DNA of 64,000 bases from Streptomyces sp. AC550_RSS872 (lineage in GTDB: Bacteria; Actinomycetota; Actinomycetes; Streptomycetales; Streptomycetaceae). This document shows, piece after piece, positions 1 to 8,863 of the stretch (position 1 is the stretch's first letter; the number at the start of each line of letters is the position of its first letter). The DNA is taken from assembly GCF_019049285.1 (NCBI RefSeq), contig NZ_JAGMUL010000145.1, positions 30,028 through 94,027 on the forward strand. Reading direction: 5' to 3'. Both the position numbers and the translations under genes were made by a program. The notes under the pieces were generated by a model. That model was not told where the DNA came from and searched no databases. It saw nothing but the letters and a program-made list of their open reading frames with translations.

Positions 1-34
1 CGAGACGATCCTGGTCAAGCTGGAGTCGGAGTGA
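1..34 (+). CDS. 3' end of an upstream gene (partial)
   Basis: An open frame enters from the left edge and ends at the TGA at 32-34, giving the tail ETILVKLESE. Its stop overlaps the GTG start of the MFS gene (GTGA at 31-34), the usual sign of translational coupling, so the two probably share an operon. Ten residues are too few to identify a family. Confidence 0.45.
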   Translation, partial: ETILVKLESE

Positions 35-1275
35 GGCCTGCCCAGTACACCGACGGGATGACCAGGCCGATCGCGCTGGTCTGCCTCGGTATCTTCGTGA
101 GCCGGCTGGGCGGCTTCTTCGTCCTGTTCCTCACCCTGGTGCTGGCGGAACGGGGTTACGGGACACGGCAGATCACCGTCGCGCTGATCGTGGTCGCGAC
201 GGCGGGCGTGCTCGGTGCCGCGGCCGCCGGGCCAGTGGCCGCCCGCCTCGGGGTGCGTACGGCGCTGCTGCTGGCCGGAACGGCGACCGCGGTCAGCGCG
301 TTCGCCTGCGCCGCCCTCCAGGGCTTCGGGCCCACCGTCGCCCTGGCCGCCGTCGTCTCCGCCGGCGTGCAGGCCTACTCCCCGCTGGCGCAGACCGTGG
401 TGGGCACCGAGGCCACCGCCGAGCGCCGGGTGGCCATGTTCGCGGTCTACCGGCTGTGCCTCAACGTGGGGGCCGCCGCGGGACCGGTGTTCGGCGCTCT
501 GCTGCTGTCCTGGTCCCCCGCGGCCGTACTGATCGGCAACGGTCTCGCCGCCACGGCGGCGACCCTCCTCGTCCTGCCCCTGCCGCGGACTGCTCCCCGT
601 ACGGAACCGGGCCCGAAACACGTGGGGGTCCGGGCGAGAGTGAGCCCTGAGTTCGCGGCCGCCGCCGTGGTGCTGAGCGTGGCCTCCCTGGTCTACGCCC
701 AGCAGACCGGAGTACTGGCCCTGGCGGTCCGTGAGGCGGGCTACACCACCGATGTCTACGGCTGGCTGCTGACCCTCAACGCGGTGGTGGTGATCCTGGT
801 CGAGGTGCCGCTCTCCCGGTACACCGCACGCTGGCAGCGCCGCACCCCCCTGATCCTCGGCACCGTCTGCGTCTGCGCGGGGTACGCGGTCAACCTCGTC
901 GGGATCTCGCTGCCCGTCCTGGTCGTCGGAGTGCTGAGCTGGACCCTGGGAGAGGTCCTCATGACTCCGGTCGCCGCCGCCTTCGCCACCGAGGCGGCCC
1001 CGCCCTCCCAGGAACCCGTCTACCTGTCCTTCCTGAGCATGTGCCAGACCGTCGGGTACGCGGTCGGACCGGCCGCGGGCGTGTACGCCTACGGACAGCA
1101 CCAGACGCTTCCCTGGCTGCTGTGCGCCGTGCTGATGGTGGCCAGTGCGCCCGCCCTGTACTACTTGCTTCCCCGGGCCGGGCGGGCCGGTCAGACCTCC
1201 GATGATTGTGAAGTCCCGTACACCGGTCTAGGCTCCGCGGAGGCAGGAGATCCTCTGCAACGGCGCCGGGGTTGA
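31..1275 (+). CDS. MFS transporter (12-TM exporter type)
   Basis: A 414-residue, very hydrophobic protein of the major facilitator superfamily, with about 12 predicted membrane helices in two six-helix halves and a polar loop around residues 185-210. The cytoplasmic loop after helix 2 reads GPVAARLGVR, a fair match to MFS motif A. The family moves small solutes by proton-coupled transport; the substrate cannot be read from sequence, and drug or metabolite efflux is the commonest role for this shape. The GTG start overlaps the upstream stop; an ATG at 58 is an alternative that would drop nine residues. The stop lies about 40 bases before the GTG of the binding-protein gene, so the two are probably cotranscribed. 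Confidence 0.85.
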   Translation: MRPAQYTDGMTRPIALVCLGIFVSRLGGFFVLFLTLVLAERGYGTRQITVALIVVATAGVLGAAAAGPVAARLGVRTALLLAGTATAVSAFACAALQGFGPTVALAAVVSAGVQAYSPLAQTVVGTEATAERRVAMFAVYRLCLNVGAAAGPVFGALLLSWSPAAVLIGNGLAATAATLLVLPLPRTAPRTEPGPKHVGVRARVSPEFAAAAVVLSVASLVYAQQTGVLALAVREAGYTTDVYGWLLTLNAVVVILVEVPLSRYTARWQRRTPLILGTVCVCAGYAVNLVGISLPVLVVGVLSWTLGEVLMTPVAAAFATEAAPPSQEPVYLSFLSMCQTVGYAVGPAAGVYAYGQHQTLPWLLCAVLMVASAPALYYLLPRAGRAGQTSDDCEVPYTGLGSAEAGDPLQRRRG

Positions 1276-1313
1276 ACTCGACGTCACCTGTGGAGACCCC
1301 CCGGAGGTGCCCC

Positions 1314-2396
1314 GTGCACTCGACGGCAGCACAACTGTGTCCGGACCGACGGGACCTGCTGCTCGTAGCGCTCGTGATTCCCCTGCGCGGCCCGGCCGGG
1401 ATCTTCGGCCCCGCCTGCGAACTCTCGGCGCAGCTCGCCGTGGAGGAACTCAACGCCGCGGGCGGCATCCTGGACCGGGAGGTCCGGCTGGTCGTCGTGG
1501 ACAGCGGTGCCGAACCGCGGCGGGTCGCGGACGAGGTGGCGGGCCTGGTCGCGCTCGGTGCGGTCGACGCGGTCGTCGGCTGGCACACCTCCGCGGTACG
1601 CCAGGCCCTGGCACCGCGGATCGCGCACCGGGTGCCCTACATCTACACCGCCCAGTACGAGGGCGGTGAGGACACCCCCGGCGTATTCCTCACCGGGGAG
1701 ACCGACATCCAGCAACTGGCGCCGGCGATGCGGCTGCTCGCCCAGGCCACGGGCGTCCGCCGCTGGTGCACCGTGGGCAGCGACTACGTCTGGCCCCGGG
1801 TCACCGCACACACCGCCCGCCGGTTCGCTCGCGAGTGCCGGGGCAGCGTCGTGGACGAACTGTTCATCCCGCTGGACACCGAGGAGTACGGCCCCGTGAT
1901 GCGCCGGATCGAGGCCGGCGGGGCGGACGCGGTGCTGATGCTGCTGCTCGGGGACGACGCGGTGCGCTTCAACCGGGCGTTCACCGCGGCGGGCCTGCAC
2001 CAGCGCTGCGTCCGGCTGAGCACCCACATGGACGAGAACCTGCTGCTCGCCACCGGTGCGGAGGCGGCCGAGGGACTGTGGGCGACGGCCGGCTACTTCG
2101 ACTCGCTGATGACCTCGGAGAGCCTGTCCTTCAGCCACCGTTACGCCCGGAGGTTCGGATACGAGGCCCCGGTCGCCGGAAGCCTGGGCGAGTCCTGCTT
2201 CGAGGGCATCCTGCTGCTCGGTGCGCTCGCCGCCCACCGAGGGTCGTTAACCGTGCCGAACTCGCCGGGGCCGGAGGAGGACATCTCCTACGAGGGTCCG
2301 CGCGGCGCGCTGCGACTGCGCGGCAACCACCTCGAACAACGGCTCTACCTCGCCCGGGCCGACGCCCTGGACTTCGACATCATCGCTCAGCTCTGA
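1314..2396 (+). CDS. AmiC/UrtA-like type I periplasmic-binding-fold protein lacking a signal peptide
   Basis: About 360 residues with the Leu/Ile/Val-binding (Peripla_BP_5) fold: PLRGPAGIFG near the N terminus, VEELNAAGGI in the first lobe, VGSDYVWP in the hinge region and an AmiC-like AQYEGGE segment. AmiC of Pseudomonas senses amides in the cytosol; UrtA and FmdD feed urea or amides to ABC importers. No signal peptide or lipobox is visible and no ABC importer is adjacent, so a ligand-sensing role is more likely than transport (inference). The frame runs back to a TTG at 1272 that overlaps the MFS stop, but GTG 1314 has a good GGAGG six bases upstream and is preferred. Its 3' end overlaps the convergent MarR gene by 17 bases. 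Confidence 0.75.
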   Translation: MHSTAAQLCPDRRDLLLVALVIPLRGPAGIFGPACELSAQLAVEELNAAGGILDREVRLVVVDSGAEPRRVADEVAGLVALGAVDAVVGWHTSAVRQALAPRIAHRVPYIYTAQYEGGEDTPGVFLTGETDIQQLAPAMRLLAQATGVRRWCTVGSDYVWPRVTAHTARRFARECRGSVVDELFIPLDTEEYGPVMRRIEAGGADAVLMLLLGDDAVRFNRAFTAAGLHQRCVRLSTHMDENLLLATGAEAAEGLWATAGYFDSLMTSESLSFSHRYARRFGYEAPVAGSLGESCFEGILLLGALAAHRGSLTVPNSPGPEEDISYEGPRGALRLRGNHLEQRLYLARADALDFDIIAQL

Positions 2397-2829
2397 CCTG
2401 CTCCGGAGCACGCCCCAGCAGAAACTCCAGCCGTGACAGCCCGTCCGCCAGCTCCCGCACACCGGCCAGCCCGTCCAGCACCTGCGCCTGCGCCTGCTGT
2501 GCCAGCGCGGCGACGGCCCGGTGCCGCGTCCTGCCGCGCGAGGAGAGATAGAGCAGAACACGGCGCCCGTCCCCCGGGTCCTTGCGACGGTAGGCCAACG
2601 CCGCCGAGACCAGCCGGTCGACCAGCTTGGTGAGACTCGGCGCGGGCATCAGCGCGTACTCGGCGACATCGGACATGGCGTGCCCGCGCCCGTCCGAGAG
2701 CAGCGACAGCACCCGCCACTCCTCGACGGAACAGTCCTCGGCCTCCAGCGCGGCGGCCAGCCGGCGGGTCATCAACCGCTCCGCGCTGCTGAGCAGTTGC
2801 GGAAGATCGCGGGGCAACTCCGGCGACAC
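2380..2829 (-). CDS. MarR-family transcriptional regulator
   Basis: About 149 residues with the MarR winged helix-turn-helix: the recognition-helix region MPAPSLTKLVDRL, then the wing RRKDPGDGRR, flanked by dimerisation helices. The family are dimeric repressors that leave DNA when a small ligand binds. GTG 2829 is preferred because GGAGGAG lies nine bases upstream; the open frame extends to 2865 without a better ribosome site. It is convergent with the binding protein and MFS genes. MarR proteins often control neighbouring efflux genes, so the MFS unit is a plausible target (inference). Confidence 0.9.
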   Translation of the reverse strand: MSPELPRDLPQLLSSAERLMTRRLAAALEAEDCSVEEWRVLSLLSDGRGHAMSDVAEYALMPAPSLTKLVDRLVSAALAYRRKDPGDGRRVLLYLSSRGRTRHRAVAALAQQAQAQVLDGLAGVRELADGLSRLEFLLGRAPEQVRAER

Positions 2830-2899
2830 GGTCAACCTCTCCTCCGCGGGGCCGCTGACGCACACTCACAGCACCGACACTACCGCCCCGCACAGTACT

Positions 2900-2910
2900 T
2901 TCCAATGGAA
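2900..2910. promoter_or_regulatory. Candidate MarR operator dyad
   Basis: An 11-bp dyad, TTCCA-A-TGGAA, sits about 70 bp upstream of the MarR start in an unusually AT-rich stretch. MarR proteins commonly bind short palindromes in their own promoters. This is one weak site with no second copy found in the window. Confidence 0.3.
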
Positions 2911-3099
2911 TGATCCGGTCACCGTTCCCTCCCGCCGGTACCCACGGTAGCCCTGGGAATCCTTCCGAAATCAGGATGCTTTCTTTTCAGTCCGGCTCTT
3001 CACAGGTGAAGTAGTGTGCCGGGACAACACCGACCGGGATGCGGGACGAGAAGCACAGATCCGACACCTGTCGTGGGTGACCAGGCCGCCTGTCCGGTT

Positions 3100-3525
3100 G
3101 GAGATGCGGGTGACCTCAGCCGCGAGGTCCTGGTCGAAGCCGACCAGCACGGTCCGCTGCGAAAGGCCGACCGTCGCGGGCTCGTTGAGCTGATCCGACC
3201 CAACGCCCCGCGCATGGCCCGGCGGCTGATCGACGACGCCTTCGACGCGCTCGACGAACAGACCATCGTGCTCCCGGACACCGGCACCCTCGACATCGTG
3301 ATCCCGTCCCTGGCCCGCTCACTCGCTCGCCGCCGTCCATGAACAGCGCCGGGCCCTGGAGTCCCAGATCGAGGCCCTGCCGGAGGCGCACCCTCTTCCC
3401 AAGGTCCTGACCTCGATTCCAGGGGTCGCGGTCAGGACCGCCGCCACCATGCTGGTCACTGTCGGCGACGGTACCGGCTTCCTCACCGCCGCCCCCCTCG
3501 CCTCCGACCTACGCATTCCATACAC
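3100..3525 (+). pseudogene. IS110-family transposase remnant, frameshifted
   Basis: Two reading frames together encode the middle of an IS110/IS116/IS902 transposase. The first gives LVELIRPNAPRMARRL then DEQTIVLPDTGTLDIVIPS and runs into a stop at 3340-3342. The second, from about 3329, gives AAVHEQRRALESQIEAL then SIPGVAVRTAATMLVTVGDG, typical of the Transposase_20 domain. The frame changes at about 3328. The N-terminal DEDD catalytic part and the C-terminal end are missing, and similarity stops near 3520. It cannot encode an active transposase and marks a decayed insertion next to the tRNA fragment. Confidence 0.8.
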
Positions 3526-3611
3526 AGTCACAAGACGCCCTCGGCACGCACATTCCAAGGTCAAGAAAACGAAGAAACCGCAGGTCAGCGACCTAACCTA
3601 CGGTTCACCTC

Positions 3612-3655
3612 GGAGCCGCCTCCGGGATTCGAACCCGAGACCTACGCATTACGAG
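3612..3655 (-). other. tRNA-Thr(CGT) 3' fragment, probable attachment-site scar
   Basis: Read on the minus strand this is the 3' half of a tRNA-Thr: anticodon loop CTCGTAA (anticodon CGT), the 3' anticodon strand TGCGT, variable loop, T-arm GGGTTCGAATCCC and acceptor strand GGCGGC followed by TCC. The 5' half (acceptor, D-arm and 5' anticodon strand) is absent, so no functional tRNA is encoded. Matches that run from the anticodon loop to the 3' end are characteristic cores left by tyrosine-recombinase elements integrating into tRNA genes. No integrase is seen in the window. Confidence 0.75.
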
Positions 3656-3982
3656 GGCGGGGTCCGGCAAAGGGGTCGATGCCTGCACGAACACAACGCC
3701 CCGACTCCCGCAGGCATGCTACGCACCTCGGACACCTTGTAGGCAGCCCTCGGCAAGAAGTCCCTGAGGTGACTCAAGGCGAGCCTGCTCTTCTCAAATT
3801 CGCAGGTCAAGCCCGTGATCAACAGTCGCCGACAGGTCGGTGAAGTACAAGGAGACGGCGCGGGGCGGGCTCGCGGTCAACATCATCGAGTGCTGACGGG
3901 ACGCCCCGGAGACTGCGCACACAGACGCGTGACGCCACCATGGTCGAGCACGTCCTCGAACGGGCCCTCCAGGGCGAACGGC
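3656..3982. other. Non-coding stretch beyond the tRNA fragment
   Basis: No convincing gene, hairpin or repeat is seen here. It lies between the tRNA scar and the stop of the large trypsin-NTPase gene and probably contains the 3' untranslated region of that gene plus decayed element sequence. Confidence 0.4.
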
Positions 3983-6900
3983 CTAATCGGGGAGGTTTCC
4001 GAGGGCCGCGCGAGCGCGGTGCTGTGCCTGGTCGCTGTCGGGCGCGGCGAGGGCGCGGCGGTACCAGTGGCGAGCCTCGAGCCACTTCTGTTCGGCCGAG
4101 GCGACATCGCCGAGCAGGACCAACACCAGTGAGGTCAGGACGGGTTCCGCGGGGTGCGGGGCAGGGGCGGTCTCCGGGGCGGGGCGAGTGTCCGCGGGCA
4201 CGGAAAGGATCTCCGCGAGGCGGTCCCAGCGGCCGGTTTCCCGCAGCAGTTGGGCGTACGCCATCCGGCCCTCGGCCGCCGCCTCCGGGTCGGCGGCGGC
4301 GAGCACCTGCTCGAATCGGTCGGCCGCCTCGGCGAGCCGCCCGCTGACCACGGCGAGCTGGGCGAGCAACAGCAAGGCCTGCGGGCGCTCCGGGCGCTCC
4401 TCGGCCGCGGCCAGCGGGAGCAGGATCTCTTCCGCCTCCTGCGACCGGCCGAGCTGGGCCAGTGTGCTTCCGAGATACCGCCGTGCCTGGGGCTCCACGT
4501 CAGGGTCGCCCGACTCCACCGCTTCGGCGAGCCGGTCCCGGGCTGCCTCCAGTCTGCGCTGGGCCAGATAGGTCACCCCGAGCAGCAGACCGACCCGGGG
4601 TGCGCTGTCCGGGTGGCCGATGTCCAGCGCCGCCTGTAGGAGTTCGGCGGCCATTTCGATCTCCCCGACCTCAAGGAGGTACTCACCCCGGTCGAGGAAG
4701 CTGTCGGCGGCGGCCTCCGAGGCGCCGGATCCCGCGCCGTCGGCCAGGAGTTGCCGTGCGGCCGTGTGATCGCCCTGGCGAAGGCGCAGTGTGCCGAGGA
4801 CCGTCCGCGCCACTTCGGTGACCTCCGACGGCTCCCCGCGGAGAACTTGCTCAAGGAGTTCCGCGGCCTGCGCCTCGGCCGCCTCCCCACCGTCGTCACG
4901 GTCCTGCCCGTCATCCAGAAAGTCCATGGCCAGGAAGAGCCGGGCCGCGTCGGACGACACCGGAACGTCGGCCTCCACGGCGGACCTGAGCAGCCGGAGT
5001 CCTTCCGGGCGGTCGCCCTCGGCGATGCGGACCTGGCCGAGCAGCGACTGCGCCCACGTGGCGAGCGCCGTACGGGGTCCGTCCATGGCCTCGATGAGCA
5101 GTTCCGCCACCGGTGCGTAACCGTGCGGCTGGTCCGGGTCGACGAAGTCCGACAGCATGAGCGCCAGGTGGATCCGGGCGAGGTGGGACCACTCGTCATG
5201 ATGGGCGTCGATGGCCTGCCGGTAGGCGGCCTCGGCCTCCTCGTACCGGTCCAACAGGGCGAACAGTTCGCCACGCAACTCCGCGGCGCGTGGACCCTGT
5301 GCGGGGTGTCCGGAGGCCGCGGCCTGTGCGAGCAGCTCCAGGAACGCGGCGACGTCGTCCGGGTCGGCCGGGTCGGCCGTCCTCGCCAGCATGAGCGCGA
5401 GGTCTACGCGAGCGAGCTGGGACCAGTGCTCATGGCCGGAGGCGATGGCCTGTCGGTAGGCGGCCTCGGCCTCCTCGTACCGCTCCTCCTCGGCCAGCAG
5501 ATCGCCCAGTTGATCCAAGGCGTACGGGGCGTTCGTCCACGGCCTGGCGGCGACCGCGGCGAGCAGTTGTTCCGCCCGGTCCGTGGCGCCCTGCCCGGCA
5601 GCGAGTGAGGCCAGGGCGAGTTCGGCGAGCGGCGCCCAGTCCGGATGGCCGGACGCGATGGCCTGGCCGAGCCGGTACTCCGCGTGCTCCGCTCGCCCGT
5701 GCGCGACGTGCCAGCAGCCCAGGACATGGGCGGCGCGCGGCGCATGGGCCGGGTGACCGGACCGGAACACCTCACGCAGCAGCTCGGCGCCCTGCTCCTG
5801 GTCCTCGTCCCCGCTGACCAGGAGTCGCCCGAGTGCGACCTGGGCCAGCGGCCACGCCAGCGGTGCCGGGGCGTCCAGCACGCTCTCGAGCAACGGGCCT
5901 GCCTCGCTCGGCCGGTTGCACTCCACCAAGAGGTCACCGAGGCTGGCGCAGGCCAGCGGTGCGGCCAGCGGGTGGCCGCCGGCCATCACCTCCCGGAGCA
6001 GCTCCTCCGCCTTGTCGAGTTTCCCCTGATTGGCCAGGATCCAGCTCATGTTCGTCCGGGCGAACTCCGTGATCGGCGCGGTCACCGAGGCGTTCATGGT
6101 GCGGGAGAGCGTCCAGGAGCTGTTGTCCGGGACCGGTACCTCGCCGGTGCGGGCCGCTCGGGGCCGCAGCAGTTCGGTTCCACTGCCCGCCGGGTCCTGC
6201 TTCCGGGTACCGCCCAGGGCGGCGGGAGCCCCCTCGTCGGCGAGCATCCCGCCGAGTCGGGTCTGTGCCAGGCCGGCCACCTCGTCGTCCCCCGCGGCCA
6301 GCACGTCGTCCAGGAGCGACAAGGCCCGTTCGTGCGCCCCCTGAAGGATCAGCAGTCCCGAGAAGTACACCTGGGCGAGCAGCGCGAGTTGCCGGTTGCG
6401 GCAGCCCATCGCCGCCTGTAGGAGCTCGCCGGCCCGTTCCCGGTCGCTGGCCACCAGCACCCCGCCCAGCTCGACCTGAGCCAGCGGCACCACGTCCGGG
6501 ACCCCGGACTCGAGGGCCGCCTCCAGACACTCCCGGCCCCGTTCGAACTCGCTGCGGGCAAGCTCCAGTTGTCCGAGCATCACGGCTGCCCAGGCGGCCT
6601 CGTCCGAGTCCGCGCCGACCTCCCGGACCCGGCGCAGCGCGGCCACGGCAACGTCCAGCTCGTCGCGTACGACCGCGGTGACGGCGACCGTGAGCAGGTC
6701 GGTGCTCAGGGCTGCCGTGGCGCCGAGGCCTTCGGTGCCGACGGTTGCGCCGCCGTTCAGGGCGAGCTGCCAGGCGAAGCCCGGGACCGTCATGCCCGAG
6801 TCGTCGGTCCGGGTGTCCAGATAGTCGGGTACGTACGGGAAGATGGCGTACCACCGCTGTGCGGGTCCGTCGCCCGGCGTGCTGTCCTCGGTGACCGCGG

Positions 6901-8509
6901 GGGTCGCGGGCCGGGCCGGATGGAGCAGGGCGATCTGGCCGGCGACAGTCTCGCGCGCCCAGGCGAGCCCGGCACGGAACGCGCCCTCGTCCGCGTCCCG
7001 TGCCGGGTGCGCGTCGCTCATGTACCCGCGGAACAGCCGGAACAGGGCGGCCTCGGACACCGCGCCGCGCAGGCCCATCCGCCAGCGGTCCGCCGCCGCC
7101 CGGGTCACCGCCCACCCCTCCGGGCAGCTGTCGAAGCCGTGCGTCAGGCGCCGTTCCAGTTCGGGCGCGGCCACCAGGATCTGCCCGATGCCCCGCGCCG
7201 CGAAGTCCTCGTCCGGGTAGTGGAGGGCGGCCTCCGCCAGCTCCTCGTCGGTGAGCCGCTGCGGCAGCTCCACCTCGCGGGCCCGGCGCAGCACACTGCG
7301 CGCGAGCCGACCCTGGTCGTCCGCGCGGTCGAAGAGTGCCTGCCGCTGTAACGAGGTCATGGAAGCGACCACGACGACCGGCGGCTCCTCCTGCGCGAAC
7401 CGTTCCAGGACCTGGACGTTGAGTCCGCCGGGGCGCAGATAGTGATCCAGCTCGTCCAGCCAGAGGACGACCGGGTCGCCGCCGGCCGGCAGCCGCAGCC
7501 GGGACAGATCCTCCGGCGCGGTCCGGTCGGCGGCGGGCACCAGGAGCCGAGCCCGCGGAATCCGGCGGCGCAGCAGCTCGAACAGTGTCCGGGACTTGCC
7601 GGACTTCGACGGGCCGACGAGCAGCAGCAGCCGTGTGCCGTCCGGTTCGGCCGAGAGGGCGCTGTCCAGCGCCTCCTCCAGGAGCGCGTCCGGCCTGCGG
7701 CGCGCGACATACGTGTCGGTGCGGTCGCCTTCGGTCCGGCGCCCGCTGTACGTGGAGGGGGTCACTCCGATGTGGTACGGATCCACCTCGCCGACGCGCG
7801 GCAGCTCCCCCGATGCCGTGAGCGGCAACGCGAGCCGTGCCTCGATGCGGGCCCGCAGCTTGTCCGCGGCCTGCTCCCGCACCTGTTCGGCCAGTGGGGG
7901 CCAGTAGCGGAGCAGTGCCTCGGTCTTGATCGCGTACGTGGTGCTGCTCGTGCCGGAGTCGCCGCCGCGTTCCCGGGCGTTGAGGATGCCGATCACCGCG
8001 TCGCCGTCCTCGTCCCACACGGGTGCCCCGGAGAAGCCGGGTTCCGGCGCCCACCCCGCCCGCGGTTCGAGCAGCAGCCATTCGTCGCCCGCGTGGTCGA
8101 CGATCTCGCCGCGCACCCCGATACCGGCGCGCGCGTGCTTCTTCGGGTAGCCATAGGCACGGAACCGGTGATGCCAGATCCCGGCCTCCGTGGTGCACAG
8201 GGGGGCCGGCTCGGCGCCGGGCGGTGGGTCACCCGCGAGTTCCAGGACGGCCACGTCCCCCGTGCGGGCCTCGGTGACCGGATGCCAGCCGTCCGGCAGC
8301 ACGGTCGCCCTGAGTTCCTCGACCTGCCGCACGTGCTGGAACCGGACGTACACCGGGCCGACGGGCGCTTCCGCGCCCCGCCCGATCACATGGGCGCAGG
8401 TAAGGACGTGGCGTGGTCCGCACATGACGCCGACTCCGTGCGCCGGGCCGTCGGGGGACTCGCGCCGAATGCTGACCAGCCAGGGCGGCTGTTCCCGGCT
8501 GACGGCCAC
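3983..8509 (-). CDS. Trypsin-like protease - P-loop NTPase - TPR fusion protein
   Basis: A 1508-residue cytosolic multidomain protein. Residues 1-205 are an S1-type protease with an intact triad: His40 in LTCAHV, Asp85 in GDVAVLEL, Ser160 in GFSGAPVWD. Residues about 270-480 form a P-loop NTPase with Walker A GPSKSGKS (299-306) and Walker B VVLWLDEL with Asp352-Glu353, of the STAND/AAA type. From about 600 to the end are many TPR-like helical repeats (AEELLREVMAGG, EEAEAAYRQAIASGH and so on), at least two of them near-identical. In such proteins the repeats sense, the NTPase switches and the protease is the effector (inference). GTG 8509 is six bases after the Trypco1 stop, so the two are coupled. 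No signal peptide is seen. Confidence 0.88.
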   Translation of the reverse strand: MAVSREQPPWLVSIRRESPDGPAHGVGVMCGPRHVLTCAHVIGRGAEAPVGPVYVRFQHVRQVEELRATVLPDGWHPVTEARTGDVAVLELAGDPPPGAEPAPLCTTEAGIWHHRFRAYGYPKKHARAGIGVRGEIVDHAGDEWLLLEPRAGWAPEPGFSGAPVWDEDGDAVIGILNARERGGDSGTSSTTYAIKTEALLRYWPPLAEQVREQAADKLRARIEARLALPLTASGELPRVGEVDPYHIGVTPSTYSGRRTEGDRTDTYVARRRPDALLEEALDSALSAEPDGTRLLLLVGPSKSGKSRTLFELLRRRIPRARLLVPAADRTAPEDLSRLRLPAGGDPVVLWLDELDHYLRPGGLNVQVLERFAQEEPPVVVVASMTSLQRQALFDRADDQGRLARSVLRRAREVELPQRLTDEELAEAALHYPDEDFAARGIGQILVAAPELERRLTHGFDSCPEGWAVTRAAADRWRMGLRGAVSEAALFRLFRGYMSDAHPARDADEGAFRAGLAWARETVAGQIALLHPARPATPAVTEDSTPGDGPAQRWYAIFPYVPDYLDTRTDDSGMTVPGFAWQLALNGGATVGTEGLGATAALSTDLLTVAVTAVVRDELDVAVAALRRVREVGADSDEAAWAAVMLGQLELARSEFERGRECLEAALESGVPDVVPLAQVELGGVLVASDRERAGELLQAAMGCRNRQLALLAQVYFSGLLILQGAHERALSLLDDVLAAGDDEVAGLAQTRLGGMLADEGAPAALGGTRKQDPAGSGTELLRPRAARTGEVPVPDNSSWTLSRTMNASVTAPITEFARTNMSWILANQGKLDKAEELLREVMAGGHPLAAPLACASLGDLLVECNRPSEAGPLLESVLDAPAPLAWPLAQVALGRLLVSGDEDQEQGAELLREVFRSGHPAHAPRAAHVLGCWHVAHGRAEHAEYRLGQAIASGHPDWAPLAELALASLAAGQGATDRAEQLLAAVAARPWTNAPYALDQLGDLLAEEERYEEAEAAYRQAIASGHEHWSQLARVDLALMLARTADPADPDDVAAFLELLAQAAASGHPAQGPRAAELRGELFALLDRYEEAEAAYRQAIDAHHDEWSHLARIHLALMLSDFVDPDQPHGYAPVAELLIEAMDGPRTALATWAQSLLGQVRIAEGDRPEGLRLLRSAVEADVPVSSDAARLFLAMDFLDDGQDRDDGGEAAEAQAAELLEQVLRGEPSEVTEVARTVLGTLRLRQGDHTAARQLLADGAGSGASEAAADSFLDRGEYLLEVGEIEMAAELLQAALDIGHPDSAPRVGLLLGVTYLAQRRLEAARDRLAEAVESGDPDVEPQARRYLGSTLAQLGRSQEAEEILLPLAAAEERPERPQALLLLAQLAVVSGRLAEAADRFEQVLAAADPEAAAEGRMAYAQLLRETGRWDRLAEILSVPADTRPAPETAPAPHPAEPVLTSLVLVLLGDVASAEQKWLEARHWYRRALAAPDSDQAQHRARAALGNLPD

Positions 8510-8515
8510 GACTCG

Positions 8516-8863
8516 TCAGTTCCCCGGGCTCGTCGGCTGAGCCGGCGCACTCTCGGGCCGCGTCCAGCGCAGCCGTACGGCCAAGTGCCCTTCCGCCGCG
8601 GTCTTCGCGACGACGGCACCGGCCTCCGCGGTGAACTTCATGCCGAAGTCGATCTCCATCTCCTGCGGGGCGAGGGCGAGCGCGGTGTCCACGACCGACC
8701 GCAGGGTGGGCAGTGTGGACTCCAGCGACTCCCGAAGCCGTCGCCGGGCCTCGACGATGCCGTCCTCACGGCGTGAGATCAGCTCAAGGCCCGGGGTGTC
8801 GTCGGCGACTTCCACCACGAGTTCGGAGCCCTCCGGCCCCTCGAAGCGCACCAGCTCGCTCAC
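8516..8863 (-). CDS. Trypco1 (trypsin-co-occurring domain 1) protein
   Basis: A 115-residue protein beginning SELVRFEGPEGSELVVEV and ending with an MEIDFGMKFTAEAGAVVAK segment followed by a beta strand, the layout of the CU044_2847/Trypco1 family found beside trypsin-like proteases in bacterial conflict systems. Biochemical function is unknown; a regulatory or recognition partner of the protease is the usual inference. GTG 8863 has GGAGGGGG just upstream and is chosen over a longer frame reaching 8911. It is first in a two-gene operon with the trypsin-NTPase-TPR gene. Confidence 0.85.
   Translation of the reverse strand: MSELVRFEGPEGSELVVEVADDTPGLELISRREDGIVEARRRLRESLESTLPTLRSVVDTALALAPQEMEIDFGMKFTAEAGAVVAKTAAEGHLAVRLRWTRPESAPAQPTSPGN

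Noticed and set aside
3612..3655. An intact tRNA-Thr gene
   Set aside because: The 5' half (acceptor, D-arm and 5' anticodon strand) is absent upstream on the minus strand, so it cannot fold as a tRNA.
5934..8198. A 754-codon frame inside the trypsin-NTPase gene
   Set aside because: Out-of-phase shadow; the protease triad and Walker motifs are in the other frame.
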